A stretch of 64,000 nucleotides of DNA from Flavobacterium sp. (GTDB lineage: Bacteria > Bacteroidota > Bacteroidia > Flavobacteriales > Flavobacteriaceae): the NCBI RefSeq assembly GCF_039595935.1, contig NZ_JBCNKR010000006.1, forward strand, positions 868,001 to 932,000, read 5' to 3'. How positions within the stretch are numbered: position 1 is the first letter of the stretch; every line of letters starts with the position of its first letter. Of this stretch, positions 25,060 to 33,697 are shown piece after piece. The notes under the pieces were generated by a model that was not told the origin of the DNA, made no database searches, and saw only the letters and a program-made list of their open reading frames with translations. The position numbers and the translations under genes were made by a program.

Positions 25060-25219
25060 GCTCCAGCGGAGCGACATATTCATTGCGACAAATATTTCGC
25101 TCCGCTGGAGCTTTTTTCCATCCGTATGATTGAATTTCTATAGATATTTTGCTCCGCTGGAGCTCTTTTTCATCTGGACGCTTAAATTAATTTCTATAAA
25201 TATTCTGCTCCGCTGGAGC
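25060..25219. repeat. Four copies of a 13-base GCTCCGCTGGAGC palindrome
   Basis: Copies at 25060-25072 (opposite orientation), 25099-25111, 25151-25163 and 25207-25219. The first two form an inverted pair; the other three are direct repeats, two preceded by a partly shared TCTATA-like segment. Fills the space between the AraC and SDR genes. Spacing is irregular (39, 52, 56), unlike a CRISPR. Confidence 0.88.
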
Positions 25220-25264
25220 TTAATAAAATTTTCAATATTTTTCGAACAGCCTCTTAAGAATAAA

Positions 25265-26068
25265 TTATGCACCCAAAAATTGTTTGCCAAATGCAGCACG
25301 AAAAACTTCGTCGCCTTGTTCCAGTCTTTGTTGGTAAAGTGCTTTTGCATCTTCGCCTGCTACATATCTTAGTTTGGTTTTTCCGTCAGTCGCAGCTTCA
25401 TAAACAACATCGGCAATTTGTTCTGGTGTTGATGCCATTTCAAACATTACATCTACATTTTCAAACATTTTGTTGGCCATTGCTTCATATTCTGGTTTAA
25501 CGCCAGTATCAAGTGAACCGTGTAAGAATTCTGTTTTGATTCCGCCCGGAGAAACCGTTTTAATGTTTATTCCAAATTGATTTAGTTCAAAAGCCATACT
25601 TTCGCTCCAGCCTTCTAATCCCCATTTAGTTGCGTGATAAACAGAACCTAGAGGAAAAGAAATCAATCCCCCAATAGAAGTTGTTGAAATAAATAATCCA
25701 TTCCTTTTTTCTCTGAAATACGGAATAAAAGCATTCGTAACACGAATAGTTCCCAATAAATTAGTGTTTAGCTGTTTTGTGATTTGATCATCTGAAAAGC
25801 TTTCTAAAGGGCCAATTAATCCATAACCCGCATTGTTAAAAACGACATCAATATCGCCTAATGAAATCGCTTTTTGAACCGTAGTTTGTATTTGGTCAAA
25901 ATTGGTAACGTCTAATGGTAAAAGCGTTACATTTTTTAATTGAGAAAGTTCGGTTTCCTTTTCCGGAGTTCTCATTGTTGCGATTACGTTCCATCCTTTT
26001 GCCTGAAATAATTTTGCTGTTGCTTTTCCTAAACCTGATGATGCGCCTGTGATAAAAATTGTTTTCAT
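25265..26068 (-). CDS. Short-chain dehydrogenase/reductase (SDR)
   Basis: A 267-residue NAD(P)-dependent oxidoreductase. Cofactor site ITGASSGLGKATA, structural NNAGYG, catalytic Ser in ISTTSIGG and YHATK (Tyr/Lys). The plain Arg/Thr-containing loop MRTPEK after the second strand suggests NADP(H). Substrate unknown. Cotranscribed or paired with the AraC regulator downstream. Confidence 0.9.
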   Translation of the reverse strand: MKTIFITGASSGLGKATAKLFQAKGWNVIATMRTPEKETELSQLKNVTLLPLDVTNFDQIQTTVQKAISLGDIDVVFNNAGYGLIGPLESFSDDQITKQLNTNLLGTIRVTNAFIPYFREKRNGLFISTTSIGGLISFPLGSVYHATKWGLEGWSESMAFELNQFGINIKTVSPGGIKTEFLHGSLDTGVKPEYEAMANKMFENVDVMFEMASTPEQIADVVYEAATDGKTKLRYVAGEDAKALYQQRLEQGDEVFRAAFGKQFLGA

Positions 26069-26402
26069 GATTATTATTTTTTAATTGTTATAATTTGATG
26101 AAGCAAAGTTCAGGATACAGTAAAGCTTAAAAGTGTTCATTTTGGTCTAATGAGTATCCAAAATGAATAATTGAAGGTTTTTAAGAAAAAAAGAATAAAA
26201 TTTGGTAGTTTTTGCATTTAGAATGCCGAGATGTTAATTGTGCTTTTGTTGATAACTTCGTTTTTCATTCACTTAAAAAAAAGCGTAAATTTGAATTCCT
26301 CCTATTTTTCATTTCACATTTTGTTATGTTTCATGTTGTCAATGTTTTACAATGTTTGTGATTTGGAATTTGGAGTTCTAAAATTTGACTTTTTACAACT
26401 CT
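26069..26402. other. Intergenic region before dnaE, nothing recognised
   Basis: AT-rich region between divergent SDR and dnaE genes. It must hold both promoters, but no full TTG/TAnnTTTG match was found. The plus-strand frame 26231-26473 overlaps dnaE in another frame and is probably chance. Confidence 0.5.
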
Positions 26403-29400
26403 ATGTATTTAATATTCGATACCGAAACAACCGGATTACCAAAACGCTGGGATGCCCCGATTACCGATTCTGACAACTGGCCTCGCTGTATACAAATTGC
26501 CTGGCAGTTGCATGACGAAATGGGACAGCTTGTCGAACATCAGGATTATTTGGTAAAACCAGAAGGATTTAACATTCCCTATGATGCCGAGCGTATCCAC
26601 GGAATTTCTACTGAATTGGCTGAAGCCGATGGAATTACTTTGGCCGAAGTTTTAGAAAAATTCAATATCGCTTTAAGTAAAACTAAATTCATCGTTGGAC
26701 AGAATTTAGGTTTCGACGTTAATATTATGGGAGCCGAATTCCATAGAATGGGAGTAGATTCTACTATGGCTTCCATTCCTGTTTTGGATACCTGTACCGA
26801 AGTTACCGCTTCATTATTACAGCTTCCGGGAGGTCGTGGAGGAAAATTCAAATTGCCAACTTTGACAGAACTTCACGAATATTTATTCAGCGTTCCTTTC
26901 GCGGAAGCGCACAACGCAACTGCCGACGTTGAGGCAACTACGCGTTGTTTTCTGGAATTAGTTAGAAGAGAGGTTTTCACTAAAGAAGAGCTTGACGTTC
27001 CTAAAGAATATTTCAAAGATTTTCAGGAAAGAAATCCAGAGCCATTTAAGTTAATTGGTTTAAAACACATCAACTTAAAAGCGGCTTCTGATAAAATTAG
27101 AGAACAGCTTAAAGCTTTAGCAGGAGAAGACACAGAAAATGTCTTTTCAGAAGAAGATAAAGCCGATTTCAAAGCCGCAAAATTTGCACATTTACACAAT
27201 CATACACAGTTTTCGGTACTTCAATCGACTATCGGAATTGGAAATATTGTAGCAGCTGCAGCAAAAAACGGAATGCCAGCTGTAGCCATGACAGATACTG
27301 GAAACATGATGGGAGCTTTTCACTTTGTGAGCGCCGTTATGAACCACAATAAAGCGGCTTCCGGAAAAAATAAAGCTTTAGTAGAAGCGGGAGAAGAACC
27401 AACAGAAACTGAGGTAAAACCAATTGTTGGTTGCGAATTTAATATCTGCGAAAATCACTTAGATAAAAGCAAAAAAGACAACGGGTATCAGGTTGTTTTG
27501 ATGGCTAAAAATAAAGCTGGATATCACAATTTGGCTAAAATGGCTTCGATTGCCTATACAGACGGATTTTATTATGTTCCGAGAATTGACCGTAAGATTG
27601 TCGAGCAATACAAAGGCGATATCATGGTTTTGTCTGGGAATTTGTATGGAGAAATTCCGAGTAAAATCTTGAATATTGGTGAAAACCAAGCTGAAGAAGC
27701 TTTAATTTGGTGGAAAGAACAATTTGGCGAAGATTTCTATCTTGAAGTGATGCGCCACAATCAGGAAGATGAAAATCGTGTCAATAAAACCCTGATTGAA
27801 TTTTCACAAAAACACAATGTCAAATTAATTGCGACAAACAATACGTATTATTTAAATAAAGAAGATGCCAATGCACACGACATTTTATTGTGTGTAAAAG
27901 ATGGAGAAAAACAAGCGACGCCAATTGGTCGCGGTCGCGGCTACCGTTACGGACTTCCAAATCAGGAATACTACTTCAAGTCGCAAGACGAGATGAAAAA
28001 ACTCTTTGCTGATTTGCCCGAAGCGATTATCAACATTCAGGAAATTATTGATAAGGTCGAAGGATATTCATTATATCGAGACGTATTACTTCCGAAATTT
28101 GAAATTCCGGAAGAATTTATGGTTCCTGAAGATGAAGAAGATGGAGGTGTTCGCGGAGAAAATAAATACTTAAGGCACCTTACTATGGAAGGTGCCAAAA
28201 GGCGTTACGGAGAAATCACTGAATCCATTCAAGAACGTTTGGATTTTGAGTTAATGACGATTTCGAATTCAGGTTATCCTGGTTACTTTTTGATTGTACA
28301 AGATTTCATTGCCGAGGCAAGAAAAATGGACGTATCGGTAGGGCCTGGCCGTGGATCTGCAGCGGGTTCAGCCGTTGCATACTGTCTCGGAATTACCAAT
28401 ATTGACCCGATTAAATACGACTTACTTTTTGAGCGTTTCCTAAATCCTGACCGTGTATCGATGCCCGATATTGATATCGACTTTGATGACGAGGGTCGTG
28501 GACGCGTAATGGAATACGTAATTAATAAATACGGTCAAAAACAGGTAGCACAGATTATCACGTATGGTAAAATGGCAACCAAATCGGCGATTCGTGATAC
28601 GGCGCGTGTACTAGATTTGCCGCTATTTGAAGCCGATAGAATTGCAAAATTGATTCCGGGAATGATGCCGTCAAAATGGAATTTGGCGCGTTTTATTTCT
28701 GAAAGTGAAGAAGAGGTTAAAAAAGCCCTTCGTTCGGACGAATTTGATAATGTAAAAGAATTAATCGCCATTGCCAATGAAGATGATTTGGCAGGAGAAA
28801 CCATTCAGCAGGCAAAAATCTTGGAAGGGTCGATGCGTAATACGGGAATTCATGCCTGTGGGGTAATCATTACGCCGTCGGATATTACGAATTACGTTCC
28901 TGTTACAACAGCAAAAGATTCTGATTTATATGTAACACAGTTCGATAACTCGGTTGCAGAAAGTGCCGGATTGCTGAAAATGGACTTCTTGGGTCTGAAG
29001 ACCCTTACGCTGATAAAAGATACCGTAAAACTGGTAAAATACAGAACAGGAATTGAACTAGATCCTGATACATTTCCAATTGATGACGAAGAAACATATG
29101 CGCTTTTCCAAAGAGGTGAAACCGTTGGAATATTCCAATACGAGTCACCTGGAATGCAGAAATATATGAAAGATCTTAAACCAACAGTTTTTGGAGATTT
29201 AATTGCCATGAATGCCTTATATCGTCCGGGACCTTTGGAGTATATTCCGTCTTTCGTTCGAAGAAAAAATGGTGACGAAGAAATCAAATACGATTTAGAT
29301 GCTTGTGCGGAATATCTATCAGAAACCTATGGAATTACCGTTTACCAAGAGCAGGTAATGCTTTTGTCTCAGTCTTTGGCAGGATTTACAAAGGGTGAGG

Positions 29401-30941
29401 CCGACGTTTTGCGTAAAGCGATGGGTAAGAAACAAAAAGACGTACTAGATAAAATGAAGCCGAAGTTTGTTGAACAAGCAGCTGCAAAAGGTCATGATGC
29501 CAAAATTCTTGAGAAAATCTGGAAAGACTGGGAAGCCTTTGCGAGTTACGCCTTCAACAAATCGCACTCGACTTGTTATGCTTGGATTGCGTATCAAACG
29601 GCATATTTGAAAGCGCATTATCCTGCAGAATATATGGCAGCGGTACTTTCGAATAACATGAACGATATCAAACAAGTTTCTTTCTTTATGGAAGAATGTA
29701 AACGTATGGGATTACAGGTTTTGGGGCCTTGTGTAAATGAGTCGTACTATAAGTTTACAGTAAACGATGATTACGCGGTTCGTTTCGGAATGGGAGCGAT
29801 CAAAGGAGTGGGTTCTGGAGCTGTAGAAACCATTGTAGAAAACAGAAAAGACGGAAGATATAAATCGATTTTTGATTTGGCAAAGCGAATTGATTTGCGC
29901 GCGGCCAACAAAAAAGCGATTGAGAATTTAGCATTGGCTGGAGGTTTTGATTCATTTGAAGGAACAACCAGAGCGCAATATTTCCATGACGATGGTGACG
30001 GAATCACTTTCTACGAAAAAGCAATGCGTTACGGATCTAAGTTTCAGGAAAATGAAAACTCTTCGCAAGTAAGTTTATTTGGAGAAACCAGTGAAGTACA
30101 AATTGCAGAGCCAGTTGTGCCGCCATGTGAAGACTGGAGCACAATGGAAAAATTGGCAAAAGAAAAAGAAGTTGTCGGAATCTATATTTCCGGGCATCCG
30201 CTTGATGATTTTAGGTTTGAAATGAAATACTTCTGTAATGCCCGTTTAGAAGCTTTGAAAAGTATGAATGAATATGTTGGGAAGAATCTAACTTTTGCCG
30301 GAATTATTAATAACGTACAGCATCGTGTGGCTAAAAATGGAAAAGGCTGGGCAGCTTTCAATTTAGAAGGTTATGATGAAAGTTATGAGTTTAAGATTTT
30401 TGGTGAAGAATATTTGAAATTCCGCCATTTCTTAATTCAAAATAATTTCGCGTTTTTGAAAATAATGATAAAAGACGGCTGGGTTAATCATGAAACCGGT
30501 AAAAAATCAGACCCGAGAATGCAGTTTGTCGAGGTAAGACAATTGCAGGATATTTTAGAAGCCTTTGCTAAAAAACTCATTTTGTTATTAGATATAAAAG
30601 ATTTACATCCCGATTTTATTCACAGACTGAGTCATTTATTCAACGAGAATAGAGGAGAAAATTCGGTGAGTTTTGAAATTATGGAAATCGAAAATATAAA
30701 GCGTTTGGTTGAGGTAGAAACCACAAGTGAATTTGAAGATAATGAAGATGCAGTCTTTGCAGATGAGAGCGACGATAACGAAACTACAGCCGCAGAAGCT
30801 AAAATGCAGGAGGTAAAAGAAGTAGAAGAAGTGAAAGTTGTAACCAAATTATCTATGCCAAGCAGAAGATTAAAAGTCAGAATCTGTGCTGAATTACTTC
30901 AGGAATTAGAGAAAATGCAGGTAAATTTTAAACTGAATTAA
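26403..30941 (+). CDS. dnaE: DNA polymerase III alpha subunit with N-terminal proofreading exonuclease
   Basis: A 1512-residue replicative polymerase. Residues 1-210 are a DEDD 3'-5' exonuclease (LIFDTETTGLP; HNATADVEAT). Then a PHP domain (FAHLHNHTQFSVLQS), the polymerase III catalytic core with palm motif MPDIDIDFDDEGRG, the tau/beta-binding part and an OB fold about 1290-1370 (FAGIINNVQHRV), and an acidic C-terminal linker. In most bacteria the exonuclease is a separate DnaQ; fusion in DnaE is seen in Bacteroidetes. Start at MYLIFDTET (26403) is preferred over an ATG 18 bases earlier because the exonuclease motif begins at once. Monocistronic by spacing. Confidence 0.95.
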   Translation: MYLIFDTETTGLPKRWDAPITDSDNWPRCIQIAWQLHDEMGQLVEHQDYLVKPEGFNIPYDAERIHGISTELAEADGITLAEVLEKFNIALSKTKFIVGQNLGFDVNIMGAEFHRMGVDSTMASIPVLDTCTEVTASLLQLPGGRGGKFKLPTLTELHEYLFSVPFAEAHNATADVEATTRCFLELVRREVFTKEELDVPKEYFKDFQERNPEPFKLIGLKHINLKAASDKIREQLKALAGEDTENVFSEEDKADFKAAKFAHLHNHTQFSVLQSTIGIGNIVAAAAKNGMPAVAMTDTGNMMGAFHFVSAVMNHNKAASGKNKALVEAGEEPTETEVKPIVGCEFNICENHLDKSKKDNGYQVVLMAKNKAGYHNLAKMASIAYTDGFYYVPRIDRKIVEQYKGDIMVLSGNLYGEIPSKILNIGENQAEEALIWWKEQFGEDFYLEVMRHNQEDENRVNKTLIEFSQKHNVKLIATNNTYYLNKEDANAHDILLCVKDGEKQATPIGRGRGYRYGLPNQEYYFKSQDEMKKLFADLPEAIINIQEIIDKVEGYSLYRDVLLPKFEIPEEFMVPEDEEDGGVRGENKYLRHLTMEGAKRRYGEITESIQERLDFELMTISNSGYPGYFLIVQDFIAEARKMDVSVGPGRGSAAGSAVAYCLGITNIDPIKYDLLFERFLNPDRVSMPDIDIDFDDEGRGRVMEYVINKYGQKQVAQIITYGKMATKSAIRDTARVLDLPLFEADRIAKLIPGMMPSKWNLARFISESEEEVKKALRSDEFDNVKELIAIANEDDLAGETIQQAKILEGSMRNTGIHACGVIITPSDITNYVPVTTAKDSDLYVTQFDNSVAESAGLLKMDFLGLKTLTLIKDTVKLVKYRTGIELDPDTFPIDDEETYALFQRGETVGIFQYESPGMQKYMKDLKPTVFGDLIAMNALYRPGPLEYIPSFVRRKNGDEEIKYDLDACAEYLSETYGITVYQEQVMLLSQSLAGFTKGEADVLRKAMGKKQKDVLDKMKPKFVEQAAAKGHDAKILEKIWKDWEAFASYAFNKSHSTCYAWIAYQTAYLKAHYPAEYMAAVLSNNMNDIKQVSFFMEECKRMGLQVLGPCVNESYYKFTVNDDYAVRFGMGAIKGVGSGAVETIVENRKDGRYKSIFDLAKRIDLRAANKKAIENLALAGGFDSFEGTTRAQYFHDDGDGITFYEKAMRYGSKFQENENSSQVSLFGETSEVQIAEPVVPPCEDWSTMEKLAKEKEVVGIYISGHPLDDFRFEMKYFCNARLEALKSMNEYVGKNLTFAGIINNVQHRVAKNGKGWAAFNLEGYDESYEFKIFGEEYLKFRHFLIQNNFAFLKIMIKDGWVNHETGKKSDPRMQFVEVRQLQDILEAFAKKLILLLDIKDLHPDFIHRLSHLFNENRGENSVSFEIMEIENIKRLVEVETTSEFEDNEDAVFADESDDNETTAAEAKMQEVKEVEEVKVVTKLSMPSRRLKVRICAELLQELEKMQVNFKLN

Positions 30942-31120
30942 ATTTTAACAGTTAAAATTTAAAAGAATGTGAAATTTTAGTGTTAAAAATATGCACGCAT
31001 AATACTTTTTTAGTATTATTGCTCAAAATTACAACGATTTCGTTCCAAGTCTAACAATACAAACTATAAGAATATGTTAAAATAATCTATGTTTGTAAAA
31101 AAACAATTAAAATCAGAATT

Positions 31121-32095
31121 ATGAAAAAGAACCTATTTTTATTAGGATTATTAGTTTGCTCGATGGCTACTATGGCGCAGACAGAAAAAGCAGACAAACC
31201 AGAAAGCTGGTATTTTAAATTAGGAGGATCTTATTTTAACCAAACTGCTTCAACTGAGTTTCCAGAAGTTGGAGGACAGGCACCAAACAGAGATGTATAC
31301 GAAGGTAGATTAACAAATAATAAATTGGTTTCAAGAGAAAGTATTACAGGTTCTTTTGGTCAGGGTTTTAGAAGTGGAATCACTGCAGGATATCGTTTCT
31401 CTACACGTTTAGGAGTTGAGGTTGCAGCTAATTACTACATTAGTAATAGTAAGACAATGGCTCAGACAACAAATAGACTTTATGCTTACAATCAGGCTAC
31501 AAACGTAGATACTTATCTAAGCTTTACTGCTGAAGGACAAATTAAAGCTTTTGACATTGCACCAGCTGTCGTAATGTTTTTAGGTGAAGCTCATGGATTT
31601 GAGCCGTATACTAAAGTTGGAGTAATTGTTCCAATTCACGGTACATTAGATATAAAAACTGATAGAGAGCTTACATCTTATTCAGGAAATAATGTGGTAG
31701 CAACTAATAATATTTATTCTAAGGATGTGGTAAAACCAAACCCAACACTTGGATTTATGGCTTCTTTAGGAACATCGTATAAATTAGGAAAACACATTTC
31801 TGCGTTTGCTGAATTAGAATACCGTAACTTTACTGTGCACGGAAAAACAAAAGAAACTACTGAATATACAGTGAATGGACAAGATGCTTTAGCAACAAGA
31901 AATACTTCACAGAGATATACAGTTTATCATGATAGATTAGATGTAAATTCTAATAATCCTTTGTTTAACCCAAATACGGCAACTACAACCGATACAACTG
32001 ATACTACAAGACCAAATGACAAAATGGATGAGTTAAGCTCTTATGTTGGAATCTCTGGTTTAGGATTAACTGTAGGTTTAAAATACAGCCTATAA
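31121..32095 (+). CDS. Outer-membrane beta-barrel protein
   Basis: A 324-residue secreted beta-rich protein. Signal peptide about 1-20 (LLGLLVCSMATMAQ). The rest has alternating aromatic/polar strands (SGITAGYRFSTRLGVEVAAN, HISAFAELEYRNF) and a final strand GLTVGLKYSL, typical of small outer-membrane barrels. A TATGTTTG box at 31088-31095 lies 26 bases before the start. Function unknown; OmpA-like without peptidoglycan domain. Confidence 0.8.
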   Translation: MKKNLFLLGLLVCSMATMAQTEKADKPESWYFKLGGSYFNQTASTEFPEVGGQAPNRDVYEGRLTNNKLVSRESITGSFGQGFRSGITAGYRFSTRLGVEVAANYYISNSKTMAQTTNRLYAYNQATNVDTYLSFTAEGQIKAFDIAPAVVMFLGEAHGFEPYTKVGVIVPIHGTLDIKTDRELTSYSGNNVVATNNIYSKDVVKPNPTLGFMASLGTSYKLGKHISAFAELEYRNFTVHGKTKETTEYTVNGQDALATRNTSQRYTVYHDRLDVNSNNPLFNPNTATTTDTTDTTRPNDKMDELSSYVGISGLGLTVGLKYSL

Positions 32096-32127
32096 TTTTT
32101 TTATAGAAGTTTTATAGTTTTTTGAAG

Positions 32128-32157
32128 AAAGGATGTTCGAGAGAATATCCTTTTTTT
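32128..32157 (+). terminator. Terminator of the beta-barrel gene
   Basis: AAAGGATGTTC / GAATATCCTTT stem with one G-T-type mismatch, GAGA loop, then a run of T. Confidence 0.75.
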
Positions 32158-32179
32158 GTGCTTTTTTGTTAGATTTTAG

Positions 32180-32208
32180 CTTTGTCAAAGTTTTAAACTT
32201 TGACAAAG
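32180..32208. repeat. Dispersed 29-mer palindrome, copy 2
   Basis: CTTTGTCAAAGTTTTAAACT plus TTGACAAAG, identical to 830-858. Lies between a terminator and a second inverted repeat. Confidence 0.9.
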
Positions 32209-32218
32209 CTTGAGTTTG

Positions 32219-32347
32219 AATTGCCTCCAGCTTTAGCTGGAGGTTGATAGGATTGAATCTAAAAAGGTTTTAGCCAAACAATCATTCGTTCGGCTAAAGC
32301 CTTGAATATTTTTTGATTTTATACTCCAGCTAAAGCTGGAGGCAATT
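32219..32347. repeat. MITE/REPIN-like element with palindromic 24-bp arms
   Basis: Outer arms 32219-32242 and 32324-32347 are perfect complements; each arm contains its own palindrome, CTCCAGCTTTAGCTGGAG. A smaller TTTAGCC/GGCTAAA hairpin lies inside. It sits between the convergent beta-barrel and Gfo/Idh genes. Confidence 0.85.
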
Positions 32348-32353
32348 GAAATA

Positions 32354-33349
32354 TTAAGATTTAGAATTTCTAAACTCTTTCAAAACTTCATCAATAACCC
32401 AGGTCGTTCTCGCTCCTGAAACTCCTTTTGATGGAGAAGCACCTTCTTTACCTAAAAGTTCGGCAATAACAGTTTCAATAAATGGCTGCTGAATATGAAG
32501 TGGATTCTCAATTGTAATACTTTCCTTTTCTCCATTAGTATATTGAATATGAATTGGATCATTTCCAAAAGTCGAAAACGAGATTTTTCCTTTATCACCT
32601 ACAATTTCGGTATTATCATAGCGCTCAAAGCTGGCAAAATTCCAAATTCCCGAACCATGGATTCCGTTTTCGAATAAAAATGACATTGAAACCGAATCTT
32701 CGGCAGGATAAGCCATAAGCTGTGAAGTTGCATGTCCGCGAACGGATTTTATCGGACCTAAAACAAAATCCAGAAAATCTAAAGTATGGCAGGCTAAATC
32801 AACAAAAATTCCACCGCCTGATATATGCGGTAAAACCGTCCATGGAAGATTAATTTCGTCGTCGTAGCGTGCTTCAAACGGATGGTATAAAACGCAATTT
32901 ACATGTCTTATAGTTCCAAGTTTTCCTTGGTCAATAATTTCTTTTATTTTTAAAAAACGTGGCAAACCTCTTCTATAATAAGCAATAAACAAAGGAACAT
33001 TATGTTCTTTGCATGCGCTGATCATTTCGTTGCATTCTTCAAAAGTCAAAGCCATAGGTTTTTCTACATAAACAGGCTTTCCAGCTTTAGCACACAAAAT
33101 GGTATATTCTTTATGAGAAGAAGGCGGAGTAGCAATATAAACAGCATCAACTTCGGGATCATTTATTAAATCTTCCGCATCCGAATACCATTTCGGAACA
33201 TTATGACGTTTGGCGTAATCTTCGGCAAGTTTTGCATCTCGTCGCATAACAGCAACTAAAGCCGAATTTGGCGCTTTCTGCAAAGCTGGACCGCTTTTTA
33301 CTTCGGTTACATTTCCGCAGCCAATAATTCCCCATTTTATAATTTTCAT
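32354..33349 (-). CDS. Gfo/Idh/MocA-family oxidoreductase
   Basis: A 331-residue NAD(P)-dependent sugar/inositol-type dehydrogenase. Rossmann motif KWGIIGCGNVTEVKSGPAL, cofactor/substrate EKPMALT (Lys) and the H/D region GGGIFVDLACHTLDFL, where the His may be catalytic. Lone gene, followed by the repeat element on the minus side. Substrate unknown. Confidence 0.88.
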   Translation of the reverse strand: MKIIKWGIIGCGNVTEVKSGPALQKAPNSALVAVMRRDAKLAEDYAKRHNVPKWYSDAEDLINDPEVDAVYIATPPSSHKEYTILCAKAGKPVYVEKPMALTFEECNEMISACKEHNVPLFIAYYRRGLPRFLKIKEIIDQGKLGTIRHVNCVLYHPFEARYDDEINLPWTVLPHISGGGIFVDLACHTLDFLDFVLGPIKSVRGHATSQLMAYPAEDSVSMSFLFENGIHGSGIWNFASFERYDNTEIVGDKGKISFSTFGNDPIHIQYTNGEKESITIENPLHIQQPFIETVIAELLGKEGASPSKGVSGARTTWVIDEVLKEFRNSKS

Positions 33350-33387
33350 GGTTTAAGTTTTAAGTTTCTCAAATTTAAAAAAGGTTT

Positions 33388-33675
33388 GCCACGAATTGCA
33401 CTAATTTCCACGAATTTATTTCTCCCGCAGATTTAGCGGATTTTGCAGATTCATAGTAAAAAAAAAATCTGCCTATCTGCTAAATCTGCGTGAGAAAAAT
33501 ATTGAGCAAAAAAGTTAGCCACGAATTAATTTCACGCAGATTTAAAAAGGATTTAAGCTGATGAACGCAGATTTTTTTTTAAAATTAAATCAACTTATAT
33601 CTGCTTAAATCTGCAAAATCTGCGTGAAACAAAAAAAGCCACGATATTCACAAAATTAATTCGTGAATTCGTGGC
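33388..33675. repeat. Nested inverted repeats (GCCACGAATT / CACGCAGATTT families)
   Basis: Outer GCCACGAATT...AATTCGTGGC arms (33388 to 33675) enclose two hairpins made of TCTCCCGCAGATTTAGC / CTAAATCTGCGTGAG and CACGCAGATTT / AAATCTGCGTG. The same words recur in 40231-40390, 56332-56438, 58277-58452 and 60105-60155. Fills the gap between two same-strand genes. Confidence 0.85.
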
Positions 33676-33697
33676 TAAAAAATTAAGTTTAAAAGTC

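Noticed and set aside
25060..25219. Possible CRISPR array from four repeated 13-mers
   Set aside because: Repeats are short palindromes, one is inverted, spacing is irregular and no cas genes are near.
28892..29287. 131-codon minus-strand frame inside dnaE
   Set aside because: Shadow of a strongly coding plus-strand gene; no start context or family.
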